From Cocleimonas sp. (GTDB lineage Bacteria > Pseudomonadota > Gammaproteobacteria > Thiotrichales > Thiotrichaceae), in the NCBI GenBank assembly GCA_021647365.1, contig JAKIUW010000009.1, forward strand, positions 1-64,000: a stretch of 64,000 bases of DNA, read 5' to 3'. The number at the start of each line of letters is the position of its first letter. Within the stretch, counting starts at the first letter, position 1. The notes beneath the pieces are model-generated. The model did not search any database and was not told the DNA's origin. It saw nothing but the letters and a program-made list of their open reading frames with translations. Of this stretch, positions 44,004 through 56,611 are shown piece by piece. The position numbers and the translations under genes were made by a program.

Positions 44004-47000
44004 TTTTACCTCTACCCTCTGTTTCAACATCTTCCTCATCAAGTGTATTATCTGGCAATGGGGCAAAATAGCCTATACTGGTGAGTAATATTCCCACCAC
44101 CAAAAACGAAATGATGCGTGACAAATTGCCCAGCGTTGATAAATCAATCACAAACAACTTTAACACCACCAGCCCAAGCACTACCGCACCTGCCATCCAT
44201 AAAAAACGAATCATTTTACGACTGGCATAAACGGTAAGAATAACACCCGACAATGCCCAAAGAATCGATACTGATGTTTGTACCAAGCCAGAGTTGTAAA
44301 GAGCGGCACCATTATAATCAATGCCAAACCAATGGTGAGCCATTCTAAACAAGGTGACATTCAACCAAAGGAAAACCAAGCCTGCAATACCAATGGAAAA
44401 TACACGTTTATTAAATGATTTATTTTGCGCACTTTGATGATTGAGTACACCAAAGCTATCACTGCTGGCTTGCCACCATTTGAATAGCGTGATGAAAATA
44501 ATCACCGAGACAATATCCAATGGGTTCAACAAAGGAATCCACGGCAACGGATCAGACGTGCCTTCAGAGCCCAAAGCAAATAATGACCAAATCGACATTG
44601 CCGCCGCCAACGCTATACCTGTTTGTTGACGGTAGGTTTCTTTGTGACTCGAGAAAGGCCAGAACTTAGCTTTTATGATCATCCACAAAGCAACAATTGA
44701 TGGCACGATATACCAAATACCCATCCAATCTGATCCGCTAGAAAGTTGCTTTTTCAATAACCAAGCGCCTTCTACTGTCACCAATATGACAAGTAACAAT
44801 AATAGTAAACTGTGAATAATAGGCTGTATGCGTTGTAGCACTTGATGCTTTTCTAACTGCTTTAACAAGAAGTAGTAAACCGCAAAAACTACAGTCCATG
44901 CAATCCAACCATTATATTGTAAAAGATGGAAATCTAATTCATATTTACTGTAGCCAAATTGTGTAAACGCTAGCAATAAAACCAAGCCAAATAAGCCAGT
45001 GGCAACCATCCAAGCGTGGCTCCATGCTGGTTTTGATTTCATGCCAAATAGTGTGAACAGCAAGCTGATACCTGCAGTAAATAGGAGTAAGTTCGTCTTG
45101 AAGAAATCCATTGGATAATACGAACCTAGCTGATTAACAAAGCCACCAAATAACCAGATTAATCCCCAAGCTAGAATAATTGGGCTAAAACCATCCTCCC
45201 AACTTTGTCGCCCTTTAAATGATTTGAACAATAAACGCGCCGAGAATATACCCGCTATTGCCAGCATCATACTGCTGAAAAACTCACCGTTTATAAAGGG
45301 TTTGATATTAGAGACTGCATCTGACGCATGGTTAGAAAAGACATTGAAGTTCGAAAGAAACGCCATGCCCGCGCCCACTTGTAATAATAAGCCAAAGGCT
45401 CTAACTGATAAGCGATTTTGGCGTGAACCTAGCCATAATAATCCCGCACCTTCTAATGCCCAAGCCGCCGCTGTTTGTGTAGGCGCTAATGCGAATGGAA
45501 TCGCCATGGATGCAAAAATCACACCTAGCGCTAAAAATGCTTCTGCCAAGAGCTTTAAGTCATCGCCTTTGCGCTTCCAAATAAACCATGAAAGCACGAG
45601 ATAAAATGCGCCCATTGCAAAAGAAGAAAGTGAAACGCCGTATTCAAAATTTTGCACCAGCGAATACTGCAAGCCCGATGCCGCTAGTGGAACACCAAAC
45701 AATAAAGTGCCATCTACATAACCACGTAATTTAGGAGGCTGACGTAGCGCAAACAACACGGCAATCAACACATAAAATAGGAAGAATAGTATTAAGAACG
45801 GTTCTGTAGTCGCAAACTTAGCGCTATCGTAGCTAGTAACGCCCCAAACTGTACCGATAATAAAAGTGAATGCAAAGCCGAGTAAATTCAAAGGTCGCCA
45901 TGCTTTAAACCATGCGACAGCAACAATCGCTAAATTTAATAGCGCGTAATAACTGAATAATCCAACATGATTATTTGAGCCACTCGATGCCAACACAGGC
46001 GCGAGAAAGCCACCACTAAAGCCAAGCACCGCGAGTGATTTTGAATCCTGCAAGACTGCCAACGCCGCACTGAACATACTGACAACAAATAACAAACCAA
46101 ACGCCGCCATAGGCGCAAGCAAATCATAGAGACTAAACGCGGCATATATATCCAAATATAAAACGCCAATACCCGCGCCTTGTAACAATAAAGCATAGGT
46201 TTCATTTTTAAGACGTAAACGCCAACCTAAACCAAGTAGCGCGATAGCGCCAATCACTACGCCAATCAGGCGATATTCAATAGGGAAAAAGCCTTGATCA
46301 GATACATATTTTAAAAGGAATGAAACACCAAAGAATAGGATGATAATGCCTATACGAACGAAAAGATTTCCACCTGTGAAGTAGCCCTTGATTACATTAC
46401 CCGCTTTATCAAAAGCAGAATCAAAAGAACTTTCTATTGCTGGCAAAGAGTCCTTAACTGATTGAGAGCCTTTAGCTGATTGAGAGTTTTTAACAGATAA
46501 AGAACCCTCCACACGTAAAGAATCAACAGGCGCGACCTTCTGAGTAGCTTGGGTTTCACCGCCCGACAAAGCCTTCTCAGACGCTACTTTTTTATCTATT
46601 ACGCTAGTGTTAGTGCCCCATACTTTTGCTTGTGCTGGTGCGCCTGATTCTTTAGAAGGTGATGTAAAAGTGGGGGGGTGTGCTTCACCATGACTATCAT
46701 CAATATTTGTTAAACTGCCGGACCCTTCTATTTGTTCCTGATTTGATTGCAAGTTGGAAGCATTAGTAACAGGAGTATTCTGAATTTTAGAATATTCCTC
46801 TGATTTGGTGGCGTTTCTTTCTTCCCAATCCTTCGAGAGAGCCGTACGAAGTGATTGAAGCTCTTTTTGAAGGTCAAATAACTTTCCGAGCACAAAACCC
46901 AAAACAGTAGCAATGCCAACAATCAGCATGAACCTCCCATCCCTATCGGATGACAGCACCATTGAAACAACAAAAAAAACTAAAGCAAGTACATATTTCA

Positions 47001-47022
47001 TTTTTATACTCATTAAGACCAT
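43981..47022 (-). CDS. DUF2339 polytopic membrane protein
   Basis: 1013 residues. One N-terminal helix pair (about 5-45) precedes a ~150-residue hydrophilic, probably disordered cytoplasmic linker rich in Ser/Lys. Some 25 or more membrane helices follow to about residue 990, and an acidic tail ends it. This is the layout of DUF2339 proteins, large integral membrane proteins of unknown function. The linker contains EAHPPTFTSPS, encoded by a dispersed repeat in frame. Coupled to the DUF3999 gene. Confidence 0.85.
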   Translation of the reverse strand: MVLMSIKMKYVLALVFFVVSMVLSSDRDGRFMLIVGIATVLGFVLGKLFDLQKELQSLRTALSKDWEERNATKSEEYSKIQNTPVTNASNLQSNQEQIEGSGSLTNIDDSHGEAHPPTFTSPSKESGAPAQAKVWGTNTSVIDKKVASEKALSGGETQATQKVAPVDSLRVEGSLSVKNSQSAKGSQSVKDSLPAIESSFDSAFDKAGNVIKGYFTGGNLFVRIGIIILFFGVSFLLKYVSDQGFFPIEYRLIGVVIGAIALLGLGWRLRLKNETYALLLQGAGIGVLYLDIYAAFSLYDLLAPMAAFGLLFVVSMFSAALAVLQDSKSLAVLGFSGGFLAPVLASSGSNNHVGLFSYYALLNLAIVAVAWFKAWRPLNLLGFAFTFIIGTVWGVTSYDSAKFATTEPFLILFFLFYVLIAVLFALRQPPKLRGYVDGTLLFGVPLAASGLQYSLVQNFEYGVSLSSFAMGAFYLVLSWFIWKRKGDDLKLLAEAFLALGVIFASMAIPFALAPTQTAAAWALEGAGLLWLGSRQNRLSVRAFGLLLQVGAGMAFLSNFNVFSNHASDAVSNIKPFINGEFFSSMMLAIAGIFSARLLFKSFKGRQSWEDGFSPIILAWGLIWLFGGFVNQLGSYYPMDFFKTNLLLFTAGISLLFTLFGMKSKPAWSHAWMVATGLFGLVLLLAFTQFGYSKYELDFHLLQYNGWIAWTVVFAVYYFLLKQLEKHQVLQRIQPIIHSLLLLLLVILVTVEGAWLLKKQLSSGSDWMGIWYIVPSIVALWMIIKAKFWPFSSHKETYRQQTGIALAAAMSIWSLFALGSEGTSDPLPWIPLLNPLDIVSVIIFITLFKWWQASSDSFGVLNHQSAQNKSFNKRVFSIGIAGLVFLWLNVTLFRMAHHWFGIDYNGAALYNSGLVQTSVSILWALSGVILTVYASRKMIRFLWMAGAVVLGLVVLKLFVIDLSTLGNLSRIISFLVVGILLTSIGYFAPLPDNTLDEEDVETEGRGKNENEKNA
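46660..46685 (-). repeat. GCAC-C6 dispersed repeat, copy 22 (inside DUF2339 gene)
   Basis: Near-complete copy in the sense of the gene, translated as EAHPPTFTSP in the same frame as in xdhA. It lies in the disordered linker, where an insertion is easily tolerated. Confidence 0.88.
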
Positions 47023-49662
<2,640 letters not shown>

Positions 49663-49689
49663 AACGATCTTTATGAATAAATCACTTTA

Positions 49690-49729
49690 AGAAAGAAAAA
49701 CACTAGGGGTTCATTCGTGAATCCCTAGT
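49690..49729 (-). terminator. Bidirectional-type terminator between katG and rsuA-like gene
   Basis: ACTAGGG-G-TTCA-TTCG-TGAA-TCCCTAGT hairpin (49702-49729). On the minus strand it is followed by a T-rich run, so it best serves the pseudouridine synthase gene; for katG the T-run is missing. Confidence 0.75.
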
Positions 49730-49731
49730 CA

Positions 49732-49755
49732 TTAACACCCCCCACTTTTACATGA
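49732..49755 (+). repeat. GCAC-C6 dispersed repeat, copy 23 (provides a stop codon)
   Basis: Slightly shortened copy (AACACCCCCCACTTTTACATG). Its TACATG, read on the minus strand, supplies the last codon ATG and stop TAA of the rsuA-like gene. Confidence 0.8.
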
Positions 49756-50443
49756 CTTGAAGTTCTAGTTCTGCAGAAGTCAGCTCACGCCACTCACCTT
49801 CTGCTAATGTCTCATCCAGCTCAATATGGGCAATTTTCTCACGGTGTAGTGTCACCACATGATTACCCACTGCGGCTAACATTCGTTTAACTTGATGGTA
49901 TTTTCCTTCGGATATTGTCATACGGATCTTCTGATCTTCAATAACTTCTATCTCAGCAGGTAGCGAGCGTTTTTTTTCTTTTTTGAGTTGAACACCTTCA
50001 TTGAGGATTCTGATTTGATTATCAGTGATGGGAGAATCTAACTCAACTAAGTAGACTTTTTTGTGATTGTGTTTGGGCGAAGTGATGCGGTGTAGCCATT
50101 GCCCATCATCTGTAATCAATACCAAACCTGTGGTATCGATATCCAAACGCCCTGCTACGTGTAGCGTGTCTTGCCTTGGTAAAAATAATGAATCAAAAAC
50201 GGTGGTATGGTCTTTGTCTTTATTCGCGCACACCACGCCTGTGGGTTTGTTGAACATAATGTAGCGTGGTTGGACTTTGTTTACCGCCACGCCCATGTAT
50301 TCTACGTTAGATTCTTCGGTGACTTGTTGGGCTGCATTTTTGGCTACTACGCCGTCAATCTTCACTTTTCCGCCTCGGATGGCGAATTTTGCTTGAGAGC
50401 GTGTAAAGGATGTGGAGTTTGATATTAGTTTGTCTAGGCGCAT
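49748..50443 (-). CDS. rsuA: Pseudouridine synthase, RsuA family
   Basis: 231 residues. An S4 RNA-binding domain (1-60, MRLDKLISNSTSFTRSQAKF) precedes the synthase core with the catalytic motif GRLDIDTTGLVLIT (Asp about 101) and the family motif EGKYHQVKRM. RsuA makes pseudouridine 516 in 16S rRNA; RluE/RluF relatives act on 23S, so the exact target is inferred. The final codons (QVM-stop) come from the dispersed repeat, which suggests the original C-terminus was altered. Confidence 0.87.
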   Translation of the reverse strand: MRLDKLISNSTSFTRSQAKFAIRGGKVKIDGVVAKNAAQQVTEESNVEYMGVAVNKVQPRYIMFNKPTGVVCANKDKDHTTVFDSLFLPRQDTLHVAGRLDIDTTGLVLITDDGQWLHRITSPKHNHKKVYLVELDSPITDNQIRILNEGVQLKKEKKRSLPAEIEVIEDQKIRMTISEGKYHQVKRMLAAVGNHVVTLHREKIAHIELDETLAEGEWRELTSAELELQVM

Positions 50444-50482
50444 GGTTTAACAATTCCAAGCTTTTTTAATGGCTGCTCATAA

Positions 50483-50613
50483 CTGCTCAGAGCGTTTAGA
50501 TTTTGGTTCAGAACAAGGCGCATCCGCACGGAGAATGTGAGCATACAATAGTATGTGACCATTCGAGTACGGATGCAACGCCGTGCTGAAGCAAAAGATG
50601 AATGCTCTATGCA
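50483..50613. repeat. ~130-bp imperfect palindrome abutting purA stop
   Basis: The whole stretch folds on itself. Outer arms are CTGCTCAGAGCG...GGTTCAG and CTGAAGC...GCTCTATGCAG, middle arms GCATCCG and CGGATGC, inner arms GTGAGCATAC and GTATGTGAC around AATA. It ends 1-2 bp before the purA stop codon. It looks like a MITE or structured-RNA repeat unrelated to the GCAC-C6 family, and may also end purA transcription. Confidence 0.75.
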
Positions 50614-50614
50614 G

Positions 50615-51928
<1,314 letters not shown>

Positions 51929-51953
51929 CTACTTACTATATTAGTTTAACTAC

Positions 51954-53165
51954 TTAAAGTGACATGACGACCCAATCGTCGCCCTGCTTTTCAATTATTC
52001 GATTGCAACCTTGTTGTGCTGGTGTAAACGTCATCACTTCCGTTAACTGGCGGATAACTTGTTCGCCTTGCGCACGTAGATCATCGATGACCACATCCAA
52101 AGTATCATCCATTGCACCTTCAACATAGGGCGCAAGAATACCATTGACACCTAATGAATTAACCAAGTTTGTAGTATCAAATGATAAGTTTGCCAGCGTG
52201 CGTAAATCCGTACTAAAACCAATTGCAGGGCGATTATTACCGAAAGCTTCGCCAATTCCATCATAGCGACCACCTTGTGCGATGCAAGCGCCACGACCTG
52301 GCAAGTAAACCATGTACATAATCCCTGTGTGGTAGGCGTATCCTCGCATTTCAGCAAGATCAATATGCAATACCAAGTTAGGGAAGGTTGAGCCTAGCAA
52401 ATCACTTATGTTTTGCAAATGATCTAGCGCATCTAACACTGCTTTTCCTGCGTTTTTGAGTTTGCTTTTTGCTGACTTGATAAGGTCAACAGAGCCACTC
52501 AACAGCGGTAACGCCAATAACATATCAGCATCAGATGATGAAAAGCTTTGATCCGTTACCCATTTTTCAATTTCAGGAATTGATTTGCGCGCCAGCATGT
52601 CGAAGTAATCTTCTTTTTGCTGGTTGTTTAATTTTGCGTGATCTGCAAGACCACTGGCGATGCCGACGTGACCTACATCTAATACCAAATCATTCACATC
52701 AAGGCTGTGCAAGGTTTCCAGCATTAACGAGATAATTTCAAAATCGCTCTCAATACCTGCATGACCAAATAACTCTGCGCCTACTTGAACCGGTGAACGT
52801 GAACCACCCTGCTCTTCAGAGCGTGTGCGTAACACCGTACCCATATAACAGAGGCGATTTACACCTGCATTTTCATCGCCTTTTGATAAACGATGTGCGT
52901 CAATTCGTGCAACTTGTGGCGTAATATCAGCGCGCACACCCATCATACGGCCATTCAACTGGTCCGTGATTTTGAAGGTTTGTAAATCAAGCTGAGTGCC
53001 CATACCAGCACGAAGAGATTCTAAATACTCAACCAATGGCGGCATCACCAAACGGTAACCCCACGTTGCGTACAAGTCGATTAAATGTCGACGTAATGCC
53101 TCAAGCTTTTCAGCTTCATCAGGCAGAGATTCATTGATTCCGTCAGGGAGTAGCCACGTATTCAT
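51954..53165 (-). CDS. hisZ: ATP phosphoribosyltransferase regulatory subunit HisZ
   Basis: 403 residues, a class-II aminoacyl-tRNA-synthetase-like protein that lacks tRNA function and instead regulates short-form HisG at the first step of histidine synthesis. The HisRS-like core is visible (MPPLVEYLESL, KITDQLNGRMMGVRADITPQVARI in two blocks, GGRYDGIGEAFG). A HisRS anticodon-binding domain is absent, which separates it from HisS. HisG itself is not in the window. Confidence 0.93.
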   Translation of the reverse strand: MNTWLLPDGINESLPDEAEKLEALRRHLIDLYATWGYRLVMPPLVEYLESLRAGMGTQLDLQTFKITDQLNGRMMGVRADITPQVARIDAHRLSKGDENAGVNRLCYMGTVLRTRSEEQGGSRSPVQVGAELFGHAGIESDFEIISLMLETLHSLDVNDLVLDVGHVGIASGLADHAKLNNQQKEDYFDMLARKSIPEIEKWVTDQSFSSSDADMLLALPLLSGSVDLIKSAKSKLKNAGKAVLDALDHLQNISDLLGSTFPNLVLHIDLAEMRGYAYHTGIMYMVYLPGRGACIAQGGRYDGIGEAFGNNRPAIGFSTDLRTLANLSFDTTNLVNSLGVNGILAPYVEGAMDDTLDVVIDDLRAQGEQVIRQLTEVMTFTPAQQGCNRIIEKQGDDWVVMSL

Positions 53166-53189
53166 AATATTGGAGAAACTAAATAATAA

Positions 53190-53375
53190 TTAAATAAGAT
53201 AGAGTAAAACAAGACCCGCAACAATACTTGTCAAGCCAATCTTACGCAAGGTGCTTTCGGGGGTTTCCATCATTGTTTTATACACTTTTTTAATACTTGA
53301 TGGGCTAGCAAACGGCAAAAGCCCCTCAAGAATGAGGAGCAAGGCAAATGCTGTGAGCAAGTCTTGCCAGTTCAT
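53190..53375 (-). CDS. DUF2065 small membrane protein
   Basis: 61 residues with two membrane helices (about 5-23 and 42-60) joined by a basic loop. The motifs LILEGLLPFASP and the ending GLVLLYLI match the DUF2065/YjeT family normally found between hflC and hisZ/purA. Function unknown. Confidence 0.88.
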   Translation of the reverse strand: MNWQDLLTAFALLLILEGLLPFASPSSIKKVYKTMMETPESTLRKIGLTSIVAGLVLLYLI

Positions 53376-53416
53376 AAATTAAAAAAATCTTAACTAAATG
53401 CAAAAATCAAAGCAGG

Positions 53417-54277
53417 CTATTGCCCACTTTGACCTTTAAAGTATTTAAAGAATTCAGCATCAGGCTCGATAACCATAATGTCACCGCTTTTACCCATAGA
53501 TTTTCTATAAGCACCTAAACTACGATAAAACGCATAGAACTCTTCATCTCTTGTATAAGCATCTGCATAAATTTCAGCTGATTTTGCATCACCTTGACCA
53601 CGGATTTTCTCCGCTTTTTTATACGCTTCCGCTTCAATAATTACGGCTTGACGATCAGCAATCGCTCGAATGCTTTCACCTTCGGCTCTACCACGTGAAC
53701 GAAAGTCCTGTGCTACACGCTGGCGCTCTGAACGCATTCTTTCATATACAGATTCACTAACAGACTCAGGAAAGTCAATCTGACTAACGCGAGCATCAAC
53801 AATAATAATACCCAGCTCTTTAACTGAAGCACCCGCCTTTTTACGTAGCTCTGTCATAATTTCACCACGCTCACCCGTAATAGCTTCTTGGATGGTACGT
53901 GTACTGAATTCGTTTCTTAAACCATCTTTCATAATACTTTCAAGACGGTTTTGAGCGCGCGCTAAATCACCACGCGTTGCACGGTAAAATGTATCAACAT
54001 TGTCGATTTTCCATTTTACGAAAAAATCTACTTTAACGTATTTTTTCTCACCTGTTAGAAAACGATCAGGCTGTGCGTCGAGTGTTAAAATAAGCTTTGA
54101 AAACTTTTCTACCGTATTCATGAACGGCACTTTAAAATGCAAGCCTGGTTGAATATCAGTTTCTACAATCTCTTTAAAACGAAACTTGATAGCCGTTTCA
54201 CGTTCATCAACCGTATAGGTTGCTGTTGAGAAAACAAATACAATTAAAGCCAGTCCAATAATAATTATATTTTTCAT
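53417..54277 (-). CDS. hflC: HflC, FtsH-regulating SPFH protein
   Basis: 286 residues from the ATG at 54277 (MKNIIIIGLALIV), 1 bp after the hflK stop; a start at 54301 would add a hydrophilic piece before the membrane anchor. One N-terminal helix (3-20) is followed by an SPFH/band-7 domain (about 20-200) and a helical C-terminus. With HflK it forms the large cage that surrounds the FtsH protease. Confidence 0.95.
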   Translation of the reverse strand: MKNIIIIGLALIVFVFSTATYTVDERETAIKFRFKEIVETDIQPGLHFKVPFMNTVEKFSKLILTLDAQPDRFLTGEKKYVKVDFFVKWKIDNVDTFYRATRGDLARAQNRLESIMKDGLRNEFSTRTIQEAITGERGEIMTELRKKAGASVKELGIIIVDARVSQIDFPESVSESVYERMRSERQRVAQDFRSRGRAEGESIRAIADRQAVIIEAEAYKKAEKIRGQGDAKSAEIYADAYTRDEEFYAFYRSLGAYRKSMGKSGDIMVIEPDAEFFKYFKGQSGQ

Positions 54278-54278
54278 G

Positions 54279-55469
54279 TTAGCGCCCCTGTCTCGTGGCA
54301 TCTCTACCGCCAGATCGTGTACTTTGGTTTTGTCGTCTTAATTGCTCAACTGATGTTGCTATCGCAGGATCAAACGATTGTGATGAAGTTGATGATGAGT
54401 TTGAACCACCTGATAATTTATCGAGTGGCAAATACATTACATTATTGCCTGACTTAGTATCCACCATGATTTTGCTGGTGTTCTCGTATACTTCTTCCAT
54501 TGTTTCTAAGTAAAGACGCTTTCGAGTAACTGCAGGTGCTTTTCGGTACTCAGCAACCAGCTGGTTAAAACGTGACGCATCACCTTCTGCCTGAGAAACA
54601 ATACGACCAGTATAAGCTAATGCCGCTTCACTTAATCGTGAGGCTTTACCTTCAGCGATTGGAACGACTTTTTTCGCATAAGTCTCAGCTTGGTTTTTGT
54701 ATCTATCTTTGTCCTCACGTGCTCTATTGGCATCATCAAACGCATCTTTTACTTCTTGCGGAGCTTCTGCGTAAGTCACGTTGACTTTGATAACTTCTAA
54801 TCCTGTTTTATAAGAATCTAAAACTTTTTGCATAACTTGTTGTGTATCAGGCGCGATAGTGCCACGATTCTCTTTTAAGATCGAGTCCATGGTATTACGA
54901 CCTGCTATCTCCCTTACAGCACTACGCATGACTTGGTGTAAAGTTCCGATTGATTGATTACGCTCGTAGTCGGCAAGATATACATTAAAAAGGTAGTCTT
55001 CTGGATTCTTGATTCTGTATTGTGCCGTCACACCAATGTCGACGATGTTTTCATCTTTTGTCAACATGTGCGTACGATCTTCCGCGGTTCGAGACCGATC
55101 AATATCTACAAGCTCTACGCTTTCAACAGGATAAGGAACGTGCCAGTGCAAACCAGGTCTAGTTGTTTCTGTATAAGCTCCAAAACGGAATTCAACGCCA
55201 CGTTGTGCGGAATCAACCGTGTAAAAACCTGTCGCTAACCAAGCACCAAGTAAGGCAATACCAATGAGCGCTAGTACAGAGCCGCTAGGACCATCACTAC
55301 CTTTGTTGTTACCTGATTTTTTATTACCAAAAAGCCCACCGAGCTTTTCATTCATTTTGCGAGTAATATCTTCAATATCAGCCGTGCCTTTCCCTTTAGA
55401 ATTGCCGCTTGATTTATCTTTATTACCCCACGGGTTTTTATCGCTACCACCTGGTTCATTCCAAGGCAT
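54279..55469 (-). CDS. hflK: HflK, FtsH-regulating SPFH protein
   Basis: 396 residues. A Gly/Ser/Lys-rich cytoplasmic start (MPWNEPGGSDKNPWGNKDKS) precedes one membrane helix (about 65-85), the SPFH domain (about 88-290) and a Ser/Gln-rich tail. It contains the typical DIGVTAQYRI and VIKVNVTYAEAPQEV segments. First gene of the hflK-hflC-DUF2065-hisZ-purA run; a promoter is expected in the 250-bp gap shared with the divergent FGE-like gene, though no clear one was found. Confidence 0.95.
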   Translation of the reverse strand: MPWNEPGGSDKNPWGNKDKSSGNSKGKGTADIEDITRKMNEKLGGLFGNKKSGNNKGSDGPSGSVLALIGIALLGAWLATGFYTVDSAQRGVEFRFGAYTETTRPGLHWHVPYPVESVELVDIDRSRTAEDRTHMLTKDENIVDIGVTAQYRIKNPEDYLFNVYLADYERNQSIGTLHQVMRSAVREIAGRNTMDSILKENRGTIAPDTQQVMQKVLDSYKTGLEVIKVNVTYAEAPQEVKDAFDDANRAREDKDRYKNQAETYAKKVVPIAEGKASRLSEAALAYTGRIVSQAEGDASRFNQLVAEYRKAPAVTRKRLYLETMEEVYENTSKIMVDTKSGNNVMYLPLDKLSGGSNSSSTSSQSFDPAIATSVEQLRRQNQSTRSGGRDATRQGR

Positions 55470-55719
55470 GGTTGTTGTACTCCAAAATTTGTTATGTTAT
55501 CTACTTCTTAATAATCTGTTATGAACTTCTAAATATAAGGCCATCTAAATGACTATCAAGCCTAAACAGGGATTGTACATCAGATAAATTAATTCTTGCA
55601 GATTTGTTTAACTTGATTTTCCATTTATTTGATATATCTACTTGTAATCACAAACAGACTAAAGGGATAATATTAACCTTTCTTATTTTTCTTTAACTTT
55701 CTAGAATTGTCTAAACACT

Positions 55720-56607
55720 ATGCAAACTGCATCATCTATCACCAAAAAACAAAGCACTGCCTTTCTTCCCGAACTAGCACCCGCAGAGATCAAGCAACTA
55801 CAAGAAGAAACGGCCGAGCGCTTAAACCTAAGTCCTTTTTTTTCAGATACATTAAAGAACGGGCGCAAAGCACCCGAGCTTGCTGTCATCCCTGCAGGAA
55901 AATACGAAATGGGATCAGTGCAAGATGAATTTGGCCATAGCCGTGAAGAATACCCGCAACATTACAGCCATATTCACACACCCTTTGCGATAGGGCGATT
56001 TACAATTACCGCTGACGACTTTGCCGCATTCCAACAAGATACAGAATGGTCTATTCGCCCCGAGTTAATTTGGGCGCAAGGTAAAGAACCGATGATTAAC
56101 ATCCGTATGATTGATGCTTATTTATACCTAGATTGGCTTAGTAATCAAACAGGTGAGCGTTATCGCTTACCTACAGAATCAGAATGGGAGTATTCCGCAC
56201 GCGCAGGCACAACCAGCGCCTTTCATTTTGGCGATGAAGTAAGCTGCAAGGAAGTGCATTTTCATTCTTTATTTCCCTACAATGAAGCAAAAGAAAAGAA
56301 GCGCTGGTATTTACCCAAATGTGCACCCATGGCAAAAGCCTTAGAAGTCGGCACTAAACCTGCTAATGATTGGGGGTTATACGATGTACATGGAAATGTG
56401 TGGGAGTTTACCGACTCACCGTGGAGAGAGAGCCACCTCAACAGCAACCGTGACGGAAGTTCGGACCTTATCAGCTCATGGGTTGTCACCAAAGGTGGTT
56501 CATGGTTTGACGCTGCAATTCATGCTCGCAGTGCCGCGCGCAAAAAACGCCTTTACGAAGAGATGGATACCAACTTAGGCTTTCGTGTAGTAAGAGAATT
56601 GGTATAA
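55720..56607 (+). CDS. Formylglycine-generating-enzyme (SUMF1) fold protein
   Basis: 295 residues, no signal peptide. The FGE/sulfatase-modifying-factor fold spans about 50-293: IPAGKYEMGS, RLPTESEWEYSARAG, GLYDVHGNVWEFT, TKGGSWFD and terminal LGFRVVREL. Many members act in other roles, for example as T6SS- or nonribosomal-peptide-related or ergothioneine-type oxidases. Only CK at about 170 and CA near 208 are seen, not the FGE active-site cysteine pair in its usual place, so formylglycine formation is doubtful. It is followed 4 bp later by rlmG. Confidence 0.85.
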   Translation: MQTASSITKKQSTAFLPELAPAEIKQLQEETAERLNLSPFFSDTLKNGRKAPELAVIPAGKYEMGSVQDEFGHSREEYPQHYSHIHTPFAIGRFTITADDFAAFQQDTEWSIRPELIWAQGKEPMINIRMIDAYLYLDWLSNQTGERYRLPTESEWEYSARAGTTSAFHFGDEVSCKEVHFHSLFPYNEAKEKKRWYLPKCAPMAKALEVGTKPANDWGLYDVHGNVWEFTDSPWRESHLNSNRDGSSDLISSWVVTKGGSWFDAAIHARSAARKKRLYEEMDTNLGFRVVRELV

Positions 56608-56611
56608 ATTT

